From NCBI GenBank assembly GCA_963932145.1, contig OZ010595.1, positions 87,854,949-87,918,948 on the forward strand: DNA of 64,000 bases, in the 5' to 3' direction. The stretch comes from Acanthosepion lycidas (Eukaryota > Mollusca > Cephalopoda > Sepiida > Sepiidae). A model generated the notes under the pieces. That model had not been told where the DNA came from. It saw only the letters and a program-made list of their open reading frames with translations, and made no database searches. Positions 38,301 to 51,533 of the stretch are shown piece by piece (positions within the stretch are counted from its first letter, which is position 1; each line of letters opens with the position of its first letter). Position numbers and translations under genes: made by a program.

Positions 38301-41300
38301 ATATAGGTCTAAGGCAGTGGTTCCCAACTGATTTTGGGCTACGCCTCGCTTTGGGATTTCTAAAATTCTGGTACTCCCCCGCCCTCAAATATTTAATTCT
38401 TACATGTATGTCAATTACACATGTATGTACATACACACAAAATATTTTTATGTATTCATACTGTATATGCATCGTATGTATTAACATGCATTAACTCTCA
38501 CTCTGACTTACTAGAAAACAATTCACCATACGAACCATAAGTGTTGAGCAATAGCCGATTCCATATTTATGTGGGGAGGATAACACATTTTCTCTATCTT
38601 ACCAAGTCGTATTTTGGAAGTTACATTCTGGTTGATTCTAGTTTCCAAATGCAAGGTTGTACGCCCTACATAACCAGCAGCACACCGGCAATTAAGCTCA
38701 TATACTAAATTACTCAATTTGATGTAGGGCAATTCATCTTTGCGAAACGACAGAAACGCAGACCTAGTTCGAAAAATGCAACGTAAAGCAACAAGAAACC
38801 GACTTGCTAACTTGCTTAATTAACCTTGGTGTACAGAGCGCTTAAAATTTGTTCTCCTACTAGATTGGACTGTGAATTTGAGAACGTTAGGGAGATTTTT
38901 CTCAGTAATGACTATCTGGAGTCCCTTATTGACTATATTATTAGTAAGAAGACTAAGGAATTTCATTACCCTAAAGTCCAGGGGCCTTCTAAATGTCCGG
39001 TGTATTTGAAGATTCCCTGAATTGGAGATAGGGGCCAAGACTTAATTAAGCAAGTTACTATATTTAGTATATGAGTTTAATTGCCAGTGTGCTGCTGGTT
39101 ATGTAGGGCGTACAACCTTGCATTTGGAAACTAGAATCAACCAGCATGTAACTTCCAAAATACGACTTGGTAAGATAGAGAAAATGTGTTATCCATAAAT
39201 ATGGAATCGGATATTGCTCAACACTTACTTGAGAATATAGCCTGTGCCAAGTCATATAAAAAAGAGTGATTTAAAATCATTCATACGGCTGATTCCAAAA
39301 ATCATTTGAAGATTTTGAAATCAGTCTGTATAGGATTAAGGAAACTTTCTCTCTGCCGACAGAAAGAATTTGTAAAATCCCTTAATCTGTTGGGGGATAT
39401 TTTATTTTAACTGTCCCTCGCTAATTTATTTACACGTTTTTCCCCTCCCCTCGTTACATGTATATACACTTGTTTGTTATTTTAGCGTGTTTCCCCCTTT
39501 TTTTGCTCTTTATTTTCGTTACTGTTCTTTTCGTTAATTAATGATCCAACAATTGTCTCCTGATGAGATGATGGTTGAAAGGGCCTTAGAGACTAATAAA
39601 ATTAAAATCAATAAATTCCTTGTTTTTAAAACTGTATATACATTTTGTACCTCTAAACATTTATTTATATATATATATATACATATATATATAGTTTATG
39701 CAAACTTAGGTAATCCGTATGGGTAGACCCGAGGAGGATGATATCCGGAGAGCTCAATGTAAAATTCAGAGCAGATATGTTTGAATAAAAACAGACCACG
39801 TTAAGGTTCCATGTAATAAATTATTTCACCATAACCCCTTTAACAGGGCTCTGGATCATCAGACTTTACTTCCAAAAATTGATATATATATATATATATA
39901 TATTTTCTAAAGCTAGTGTTCAAGATACAAAAATAAATGGGACTTTGAATGTTGGTTTTCTAGGTGATCCTATACTGATGATTGGCTCAACCCCAGTGTT
40001 TAATCTTGTGCCAGATAAAGTTAAAATATTTGTTGTAAAGGAAATACAGAGTCTTCATAAAGTTCATGTGAACTTTAAAAAATTTATAACTTTATTTGTA
40101 TTTGCGATAGAAATAATCTGTAAAAAAAATGTTATAAAGTTTAATGTACCTAGTTTTAAGTATAGCTAAAATAACTAATGTGATTTCAGGCATTACCGTA
40201 AATCAGTTGGCAAATGTTTTCCGTGTACTGCAAAATCATATTACCCTTTGTATTGCTAATGATGATGGACATGTGGAAACTTAAATTAAATTTAAATAAA
40301 ACCTTAAAAAAATATAGATTTACTTCTTTCTAATCCTTTTTACAAATTATTTCTATCGCAAATACAAATAAAGTGATAAATTTTTTAAGTGCACACAAAC
40401 TTTATGGACACCCTGTATATTATTGAATCATACATAATAAAGTTCTCTGTACTTATTGGATGTCTTTATTGAACTTTAAGTTCAATAATTATTGCTCTAG
40501 CCAACTATTCAGAACTTTATTGGTAGGAATTCTGTTCGCCTTCAGATATGTTAAATTCTATAATTTTATGTATGTAACTAGATAGCATTATTATCATTAT
40601 TTTAAAGGAAATGTGTAAAATTTAATTCGTATAAATCAAAAAAGGATTTTCTTTGCTATATAAAATTTGAAAAAATTGTTTTTCGTATAAATGACACAAA
40701 ATGGTCTTCAAAACTTGATATTCTCTCACCAAGACAGCCATATTGTACAAAAGCATTAATATATTTTTCTTTTTAAATTTTTAGGTGAAAAATGTTGTCT
40801 TTGACAAAACGGGCACAATCACTCATGGTACACCACGTGTTTCTCGAGTGAGGATATTTGTCGAGAACCATGTGTGTTCATTTACCAAACTGATAGCCAT
40901 TGCTGGAACGGCAGAGACCAGTAGCGAACATCCAATTGCTGCTGCTATTGTAAACTATGCCAAACAGGTGAGGTTCTATTTCCTCTCTTTTACTCTCCAT
41001 ATGAACACTTTTATAAATACTATTCTATTTTGTATTCTCTTCAGAATGTGGACAGTTGTGGCTCTCCACAACTTCCTGTCACTTGTAACTCTAAACAGCA
41101 TTTGATTCTTTACCATCCCTTTGTTTCTGCTCTGCTATCCATTCACAAAAACTCATAGGCAATCATGACTCTCCACAACTTCCTGTCATTTGTAATTCTA
41201 AGCAATGTTAGACTCATTACCAGTCCTTGTCTGTGCTCTGCTATCCATTCATACAAATTCATAGGAGATAATGGCTCTCCACAATTTCCTGTCATAATTT

Positions 41301-41947
41301 TAAGTAACTTTTTAGTTAACTCTTTACCTTCCCTCTGTTTCTGCTCTGATATCCATTCATATAAATTCATGGGTGATCATGGCTCGCCATAACTTCCTTT
41401 CACTTGTGACTAAGTAACATTTGACTTTTTGTTATCCATTCACTCAAACTTAAGTAGGTTCCTGGTTGTTTCCACATGCTTCTTTTGCTTTCAGTATGCC
41501 CTCTGTGTGTTAAATTCTCTCGGCCCTCTTTCCTTATAATGTGTTCCATAAATTTCAACATTCTCTTTCTGATTGTAAGTATAAGTGTCTTTTTCATTCC
41601 CATTTTCTGTAAGGCTTCCCCATTGCTCATATGTCCAGTCCATGGAATTCTTAGCATCCATCTTTCTCAATTATCTTGATAGAGAATTTCATATTTACTG
41701 CCATATAGGAGGATAGATATGTCGAAGCAGTTCAGCACTCATTTGTTTCTAAAGAAAATTTTCTATTTTTTAATACTTTGTTTAGTTTCTGAAAGGCATT
41801 TTTTTCTATTTCAGTGCACCTTTGCTAGTTCTTAGCCCATTGGTACTGTTATCTCAGCGCTTTAGGTTAATATGTATTTCATTCTTAAATTATATTAAGA
41901 TAATATATTATTTTATAACTAGTTTTATTCAATATTGTTGTTTTTTG

Positions 41948-41996
<49 letters not shown>

Positions 41997-44900
41997 TAGA
42001 TCAGCTGATTCCACTACCTTGGTTTCAACCTTTTGGTATCTTAGGTGATTTTGGTCAATTGATTTCCTAACACTTATGAATGCTATAATATTTTAAAATA
42101 AATAGCACATGGTAGGTGGTGAGGAGGAGGAAAACAAGTGTATTGGAAATGTATCAGTGGGAGGGATGAAATATACATACTTTCTTTTCATCCCACTTCA
42201 TATAAACTCAAAAGGAACTTTTTAGTATATATACAATAGGCCATAATTTCTGATCTGCCATTCAAAAGGTGTTTTTGGTCTGGAAATGATATTATAGCTA
42301 ACTTTTCTTATTGACAAAGATTGCAGATTTTTTTTTTTTTTAAATATAGAATTAGTAAATCAATTGACTGAAATTGCCTGAAGATACCAAAAGGTTGAAA
42401 CCAAGTTAGTGGAATTGGCTGATCTCATAACTTTTTATACTTAAAAGCTCTACATGAAATATTTTTATCTGTTTATATGTGTACTGAGCAATTTTAATAC
42501 TACTGTTTTCTGTTTTAATTCAACTTTGACCATTAACATTGTTATTATTTTATATATAATGGGGAAAGAAGTATGACAAAGTGGAAAAGGTTTTGTTGAA
42601 ACCAACTCTGCTTAATTTGTTGTTAATTGGTTCTTTAGGATTGTAACTTGATCTACTGTAATGAATGGACATTTGTATGTTTTCCTTCTATTTGCTATAC
42701 AGACATTGAAAAAAGACCTTTTGGGCCAAGTTACCAACTTCCAGGCAGTTCCAGGTTGTGGTCTTCATTGCAAAGTCTCTCAAGTGGAACCTTTGTTGTC
42801 CACCATTGATATTGAAGGAGTACGAAACCGTAAGAATGTATCTGGCAGTTTGAAGGTACGCGTTGATAACATGGCTGGTAGCATTAGAAGCAATGCACCC
42901 ATCATTGAAGGTCAGTTTTTTATTTTTATTTATTTATTTATTTTTTTTACCAAACTGATATCATCATGATCGGTCCTATGAATGGGTGTGATTAAAGGGT
43001 CACTCCATAACTAAGCACCTGATCATCTCCTACATATGTCACAGTTGCATGCCAATGTCTGAGTCTCTGTGAATGATCTTCCAGTCCACTCAGTGATGAC
43101 GTTAGCACATTTTTCCCCTGTCTGTCTCTTCTTTAAGCTAAGGCAGTGGATCCCAAACTTTTTTTCTCTAGGCTGCACTTTCAGAATTAAAATTTACTTG
43201 TGCCTCACCAAATTTCATGTAATAAAAAGTACATTTAAAAATATAAAAACAGAAACAGGATTAAAGGGACATAACTACAGATTTGAATCAGAACGCTATC
43301 ATTGATAACTCTCTCCTCCAATTTGCAGACCCTAGTTACTATATTCTTAATACTTGATATAATGCAAAAATATCACAATCAGTCAATAATTATTTATGCT
43401 GGGATGCATGCATGCATGCATGCAATTACAAGTAATACAAGGAAACTTGAAGTGATAAGTGCCAACTTTATTGAACACTCAGATTGATGAGTCAAATAAA
43501 ACTGATAATTAGAATTATGTAGTTTTGTATACTGGAACAAATGTTATATGGAGATTTTTTTTTTTTTTAAACAACACTTTAACTGGGTTTGTCAGTATCA
43601 CCCCCAATCCAGATTTAACTTCCTTTAAGTAAAGCTTTTAATTTTCCCAAAGTTAAACCACTGAGATATTTCAGACTGTGGGTGAGATTAAGGAAAATTT
43701 GAGTTGGCAGCTGATGGGTATTCTGATTTTGAAAAGTGCAAAATCCTTAGTAAATTGGTTTGAATAAACTAACACAATGTGTACAACACCCCGTCTCAAA
43801 TATGATGTGTATATGAAACTAACACAATGTGTACAACACCCCGTCTCAAATATGATGTGTATATGAAACTAACACAATGTGTACCACACCCCGTCTCAAA
43901 TATGATGTGTATATGAAACTAACACAATGTGTACAGCGCCCTGTCTCAAAAAAAAAAAAAAAAAAAAAAAAAAAGAAAATGAAATTATTTTCTTTGACAA
44001 CTTTTCTTTACTGGTTCTTTTCTTTGCAGATATGTCTGTACTTGGTGCTTCGGCAACGCAAAGTTATGATGTTTTGATTGGTAATCGGGAATGGATGATG
44101 AGGAATGGTCTTGAAGTTACAGATCATGTCAACCAATCTATGGAAGAACACGAGGAACAAGGACATACTGCTGTTTTATGTGCTATTGATGGTAAGTCCC
44201 TTTTGTGTGTTTCCCACCAAATCTGAAGAATGAAAGTCAGGGTTAGTTAAAGAAAGGGGTAGTGTGAGTGGCCATGGTTAAATGTGAAATAAATGACAGA
44301 ACTATCCAACAAACAAAATTGACAAAGTTTGCAATAAGCAATAATGAGAAAAATGAAAGAACAGGGCAAAAAATAATATAAAAGAAGCAAACAATATATG
44401 TGCAAAGTGAATTAAGAGTAATAAGGCAAAGCAAAAGTAATATGGCAAAAAGTTCACAAACTAAGAGTTTGTGTTGACACATGAGAAAGTTCTAATAAGC
44501 AAATGTAGCATTCTGACTTCAAGAGAAGACAGACTGGGACTGAGTCATATAAAACCAAGAACTGGCCTGTTTTATTTACTAGGAAGAAATTCTAGCAAAC
44601 ATGTGTACTTCTGCCTATAAATTGGGAAGGGGAAAGTACTTTTCTGTCATTTCCACTATGGATCAGAACCTACAAAAGCATGTCATTGAAACCGAACCTA
44701 AAGAAGTATTTAAAACGAAAAATTATTATTACTGGCTTTAAATAACCACAATTTTGCTTTTAACCAAAGTATGAATATGGTCTAGGGGTAAAATTAGGGT
44801 TACAGAAGGTTCTTTGTCAAGTAAGCAGAAGGAACACTATTGAAATACAGCTCTTTGTCAAGTAAGAAAACCAATATCAAGAAAAACTATTAGGGATAAC

Positions 44901-47900
44901 ATTTCATGAATAAAAATAATTCTAACTACAAGGGAAATTATTAAAGACAATACAAGAATTCATTGATGACATTTATGTAAACTTAATCGACATAATATTA
45001 ATAGATATAATATCAATATAATATTAATATTGATAGATATAATCTTTATCTATAAAAGGCAGGATGTGTGTGTGTATAACAAAAGCACGGCCGCAATTTT
45101 CGACGGATTTGCACCAAAATTTACATGCAGATGCTTCAAGTTAACGGGAAGGCCAAGACCAACTTTGCATTTCCCAACTCCCATCGATAGTGGAAATAAT
45201 CGATTTTTTTCATGCTTCTACAGCAGTTTTCATGTAGTTTGCAGCCATTTTCTATTAGCCAGAGTGAGAGCCTATAGCTGGCTGCCACGAACAGGTAGGA
45301 AGATTCTATTGGCCAGCATGAGTCAACAACTGACTGACACAAATGTTAACTAGCATGCTAGCATGCAAAAAAATCGATAGCTGCATTCGTTACAAGTGGG
45401 AAAAATTTAAATCTGCATGGCACTTTACTCCAGTTGGCTCGTTTGCTTGCTGAAACTCAACATTGATTCTGATTCCACAGAACTGGGTTGGGTGTGAAAA
45501 AGTATTTGTTGTTAACATTCTTTTTTCATTCATTTTTCTCCAGTTATGAGTCTATTTTTAAAGCTGATCGTTTTGCGTTCATTTTGTTTAGTTCTTTTTT
45601 CATAACAGATTTAATGTTTAGTATAGAGCTTAGAAAAAATTCACAGTGTGAGATAGGCAAGAAGTAAGGCATGTAGCAACATCAGCATGGCAAAGGGCAC
45701 TCCTTTAAAGGCAAGATAGGGCAAAAATATTTTAAGTCAAGTGACAGCGATTGCTGTATGAGTCGTACGATTTTTTAATCACTCATGGGCAATGCCGGGC
45801 CATGCTGCTAATATCAATATAATATTAATATTGATAGATATAATATCAATATAATATTAATATTAATAGATATAATATCAATATAATATTAATAGATAAA
45901 ATATTAGTATTAATAGATATAGTATTTGTAAACAATGTTTTGAGTCAAGTAAAATATAAGAGAATGGCACAAGGAAAAAATAGTAAAAAATAGAATCAGT
46001 CAGCAAAAATTTTTTTTTGCTTGTAATGTGCAAGTTAGTTGGAAAAAAAAAATGCAGATATTGAAATACTGAATACATTTCAATAGAACTTCTAGGAAAA
46101 ATAAGTTTTACTTTGAGCAGTTAAATATACAAAGTTCAAAGTTAATAATTATTTTTACTTATTGAATAACATTTTGCTTTATGATAGTGGAATTCAATGA
46201 CTATCCAAAGGACGTTAGAAAGAATTTTTAGAATGACTTATCACCAATGTAAGATTTTTGACAAACCACATTGGAAGGACCGTTGAGAATTTACCAAAGA
46301 TTGAGAAAAAGAAATTTGGCACACTGTAGTTTCTATATTAGTTCATTGTAACTTTTAGATTTTTTCTTTTACACACACACACACACACACAACTGGTGTT
46401 GCTATTGGCAATACTACTTTCATGCCACAAGAGTTTCTGTTGAAATCACTTGACATGATTCCTGGCTAGCTTGAGAAACTGGTAGCAAAAATTTTAAATA
46501 AAAACCTAATGCTACATGCTTTCCTCTCATATCCATTGCTTGTAAAAAAAATTATAATTAGTAAATAAGTATTTTAAAATGAGAAGTTACTTTTCAATCA
46601 CCATGTATGTAAAATGTTCTTGTGTATGTTGTTGTAGTGAATTACTGCAGAGGGCTTCTTTCAGGGCTGCATTTATCTTTTGCAACGCTAGAATAAAATC
46701 ACTTACATCCAGTGTGAGCAAAGATTCGAACATACCTTGCGAAATAAACTGTCCAAACGAGAAAGGAATGGTGGTTTTGTGGGTTACACAGTTAAAATAG
46801 CTAGATCCTGAAGTAAGATACTTTCTCTTGTGCATATGCAAATTTTGGCTGTCAGTGATACATAAAGATGGGAAGAGTGAGGTGACGAGTTAAAAAAAAA
46901 AAAAGAAAAGTTGACTGCTATGGTGAACTGGCTACATGAGTCACAAACAAGAAAGAAGCTGCTGCCTGTAGGCATTGGTTGCGAGAAAAATTTTACAGCT
47001 TTTTTGCTACAGTTGTGTGTAACCTTTTTTGCTCATTGCTTGGATAGTAACCTCGGAATCTCTAAAAGGCTGAGGTGTGTCATTGGTTCTGAGTAAAAGT
47101 ATTGATCTATCATTTTTTTATGCCCATTATTCTTGTATAAGTAATTAAACTAATTATTTAAAAATAATAATAGTACGTTGGTTATTTAAGGCAAATACAA
47201 TTAAAAAGACAGACATTTCGTGTCGATTAATTTTATTGAACATCTTTTCCAAATTATGAATAATTCGTCTTGGCTTTCTTAAGTCATCATCAGGATAGTT
47301 AGAAATAATTGGTGAGTTTCGTAGAAATAGTGAGTGCTTTGACGTAATAAATTATTGTACTAAAATTCGTTGGTCTGTGTTTTGTTGAATTTTTAATTTT
47401 TCTTGTGATGAAAAGAGACCTTTTTAGAAAGTTGGATATTAAGGTTTTATTCAACATAAAAAGCATACACTGTTACCAGTTACATAGAAGATATGAACGA
47501 ACAGACGCCAGAGAAAAAGATAGAGGCATCCCACTGTTATTTATAAACACAAGATCACGTGACGTGAACCAACGCAAAATCACACAACAGTTCATATGCA
47601 GATAAGTAGAAGGTATTAAATAATTAACTGAATGAATACAAAATAATTATAAGTATATCACAACACTCTCCGCTACATTTTATTGATACTTCGGGTTACG
47701 GATGATCTTTTGTCCTCGTCTTGATGATTTGGGAAGAAATCCCAGAGCATCCTTCTCTAAGTGCGACCGCTAGTGCTGTTCTATATCCCAAGACTTCGTT
47801 TCGCCAACTGAATGAATACAAAGAATTATAAGTATATTACAACATTTCTTAAGGGGAGATAAATCGTTTTTTTTATTTCGTTTTTCGATTTCGGCGATTA

Positions 47901-50900
47901 TTATTATTATTATTAATGTTTTTGTGTTGAGTTACCGCTAAGTTTTCTCGCACGCACACACAAACAGTTTTTGTATTTTTGAAATTGCATCTGGGCTTCT
48001 CTAAGAAAATGAAATAGCATTTATGTGCACAGAATTTCAAAAGAAAAGGAATTGCATCTAATGTGCATAGAATTTCAAAAGAAATGGAATTGCATCTAAT
48101 GTGCATAGAATTTCAAAAGAAATGGAATTGCATCTAATGTGCATAGAATTTCCATCCATTCATGACTTTTTCTCCCCAAATAACAGATCAACATAAAAAT
48201 ATTGATATTTAAGTTTAAATTTTTTTTTAAATAATTTGATAATGCTTACCACTTGGTGACAACTGTGAAGATTTGAAAAATTTCCATTGAGAATTATTCT
48301 AGCAGCAAATCATATGATTGGTGATAAAAGCAATGATTCTTCTGAAATATGGCAGACAAAATATTTCAGAAGAATCTTTTACCACCTCCGTATATGCCTT
48401 TCAAAAATACCTGTAATATTTTTTTGTCTTTGTAATTTCAGGTGTCTTGGTTGCCATGCTGGCTGTAGCAGACACAGTAAAATCTGAAGCTCATTTGGCC
48501 ATCAGCACACTCAAAGAGATGGGACTGCAAGTTACCTTACTCACTGGGGATAATCAGAAAACGGCCAGGGCTATTGCTGAACAAGTATGTTTGCTCATTT
48601 TCTAATGGCTTGTGAGATCTGCATACTTTTTTTTTTTTTTTTTTAATATTAATGTTCAGTCAATAAAAGTCACATGAGACACATGGTAGAGGGTTACAGA
48701 ATGGGATGTGTGATATGCCGGTTTTCTAAGTTTGGCTTAGATATGGGACAAGGCTGAAAGCATGGGACACCCAGTGAGGATCGAACTCACTATTCTGTCA
48801 TAATTAATCTAGCAAGACAAGCTTGCTAACCCTTACACCATGTTGGCTGTGTGATGAGATGTGTGATATGAATATAATAAGGAAGTGAAGATTATGAGGA
48901 TAAGGAGGATAGATAATGAATGACACTTGACTTGAAGTTAAGATTAGGGTTCAGGGAAGCATTCATACAGAGATGAGGAGGAAGCTGCCTAAACTTCTTT
49001 CTTACAATTGGAATAAAGTGGAACTTCTTTCTTACAATTGGAATAAAGTGGAACTTCTTTCTTACAATTGGAATAAAGTGGAACTTCTTTCTTACAATTG
49101 GAATAAAGTGGAACTTCTTTCTTACAATTGGAATAAAAATGAAATGTAGGTGATTCAATTCCGTGGACATAGCATTGCATATTGTAGCTGTCAAGGCCTG
49201 ACTAAGGTGGGGCTAAAGAATGGAGCTCATCTAAACATTTGCCATAGAAATAGCATCTATGGGGAAAGTTGTAGAATGGAAAATAAATTATACTAGTACT
49301 ATTACCATTAGTGTTCATAGGTTGTGTTTATTTGTTTATGAATAATGAGAAAGCTATTTCAAATGACTATTCTGGTTGGCTCTTTGTATTTCCTGGTCTT
49401 AGCATTCACGGCTTCAATGAACCTTGCATTGAAAAAAGAACGGTAATGTTTAACCTTCATGTCTGCAAAAAACAGCAATGTCAAAATGACGGTTATTCCC
49501 TTGACATCACTATTACTGCATACACTTCTGATTCTCTTGGCAATGTTATTGTCTTAACAAAACCCAAATATATTAAAATCGATTTATACATTTTCTTTAT
49601 TCTTGAGAATTTGACATCAAAGACGTTAAACACTATTAGATTTCTTATTTACAAGAATAATTTTATCTTTGGAAAATCATATTTATTCAAATTTTCTTGC
49701 TTATTGATATTTTTTATAAAATTATTGTAGTGGAGACTTACCTCAGCAACCCAAAAGAGGTTTTGCAATGTAGTGTGGAGACAGCAAATTGGCGAGCTTT
49801 GTACTGAATGTGAATTGGGCTGCACATCATGTGTGCGGGAGTGGTGGTGTTGTTTGTAGCTATTTTTATTGGCTGATTCCGGGCATTCATTGGCTGAGTA
49901 ATGGCTGGGTCATGTGCATAAAAGCACAGTACCTTTATTCAAGAGGACGCTCATTTCTGACAAGGAGTTGCGTACTTGAGATTGATCAACGTAGATAATT
50001 GTGGAATTGCCTATTGGATGTATTGGTCTTGTATATAGTTTTTGTGTGCTTCTGACCAATTCTCACACAATTATGATTAAAAAGAACTTGTTTTTATAGT
50101 TATTTATAAAATGATAAATAAATATTGCATTGTAGATGATTTACATATTTTGATAATTTTGCAATTTTTTCAAATTTATTTCTTTATAAAAATGTAAATA
50201 ATGAATATTGCATTATACTTGGTTCACATATTTTTATAATCTTTTAAATAAACATTGCTGAGGGAGTCAACAGTGTATATAGTAATAGTGGTGTCAAGGG
50301 AATAACCATTCTTTTGACACTATTTTTTACAGGCATAAAATTTAAACATTTCTGGAAAAATTTTCTGGAAAAATTGTGAAAAGTAAAACTTAAATTTGCT
50401 CTATGCTGACTGTAATGTTGAATCATTTCGCAGATTATTAGTCATTCTCCAATATTTTTTTTTTTTTTTAACATTACTTGTTTTAACATATACTGACATG
50501 AATCCACCAGGCAATTAGGGGTATACACATACATACATATATACATACCAAAGTATAGGATTGGTGTATATGGAATAAATTCCAATAACCAACAAATACT
50601 ATTCTTAAAAGAGTGCTCAATAGAGTGTAGAGCAAATATAATCATTTATTTAAAAATTATAGCCTAAAAATGTTATAAAATCACTACAAAAATAGCCATT
50701 TTGTTTCAACACTTCTGGTGTCTTATCAGGACCAATAATATTGCTGATTCTTCTTTGAATTTTATCAAGGATCAATAAATATATAGCAGGAGCACCGGTT
50801 CATTTGGCAGTAATATTCAAAGCATGGATGACTTAGATATGTAAGATAGATTCTGGAAAGAAAAATTGTCTAGCATGACACATTAACAAAGTTTCTTAGC

Positions 50901-51030
50901 AGCTGACCTAGCAGTGGATTCAGTATAGACTTTCTAGGTCATGTCAGCTGAGAAGACACAATGAGTCACTCCCCTGGAGGTTAGCATCAGCCCTAATTGA
51001 TGGAAGGCAGAAAGGGTCTTTCAGATGATT

Positions 51031-51070
<40 letters not shown>

Positions 51071-51485
51071 TGGACTCTCCTGTCATTTTTTTGACATATG
51101 AGGGTCAAGCAACTCAGTTCCTAGGAACCAACAGCTCAGACACCAGCACATATGATTTGATTATAGTGGTGAATGTTTTGTGCAGAACCAAAACTCCACT
51201 TTTTGAAGGGCCAAATACAAAGACCTGGTGCACTACATGCCACAAGGTCCCCAAATGACCCTCCATAAGTTTTGAATTCAGAGTTGTGCTTCTCTTAGAC
51301 CAGTTGCCATCCAAGGCTATAGAACACAGTCTGTTCTGCTATTTACCCATAGCTGGTGGGGGTAGAAGAAGAGTATTCATACCTTTCCCAAGGGTATTAG
51401 CATGTAACTGAATGTAATGAATTAGACTGGAATTAGAACTTGGCTCTCTGATTCCTCAATTTATTCCACCGTGCTTCCTCTCTCC

Positions 51486-51533
<48 letters not shown>

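Larger units (their letters stand above)
36492..40784 (+). other. Intron after exon 11b
   Basis: Contains an 84-bp tandem repeat of LINE origin (37255-37510), a SINE B copy (37885-38085), a Penelope-like element with an inverted partial copy (38523-39420) and a mariner-type MITE (40047-40415). 36500-37240 and 40420-40784 are AT-rich with nothing recognised. Confidence 0.7.
40968..42702 (+). other. Intron 12
   Basis: Its first half is a LINE remnant on the - strand (41030-41720); then a (TA)n run (41951-41994). Around it, TTTCAACCTTTTGGTATCTT (42026) and its inverted match CAAAAGGTTGAAACCAAGT (42387) suggest a foldback of about 370 bp. The remaining sequence shows nothing. Confidence 0.7.
44192..48441 (+). 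other. Intron 14
   Basis: Holds a Helitron-like element in an AT-rich repeat (44990-45930), a (CA)n run (46373-46390), a pair of direct repeats (47622-47845) and a 38-bp tandem repeat (48030-48150). 44225-44985 and 45935-47200 showed nothing I could identify. Confidence 0.65.

Noticed and set aside
42026-42420. Foldback around the (TA)n in intron 12 as a separate transposon
   Set aside because: Arms share only about 40-50 bp and the ends are unclear; noted in the intron entry only.
43767-43974. CRISPR-like array
   Set aside because: Tandem copies with no spacers in an animal genome; a minisatellite.
48892-49194. Repeat peptide with [10 protein letters not shown] units
   Set aside because: Translation of a 30-bp tandem repeat.
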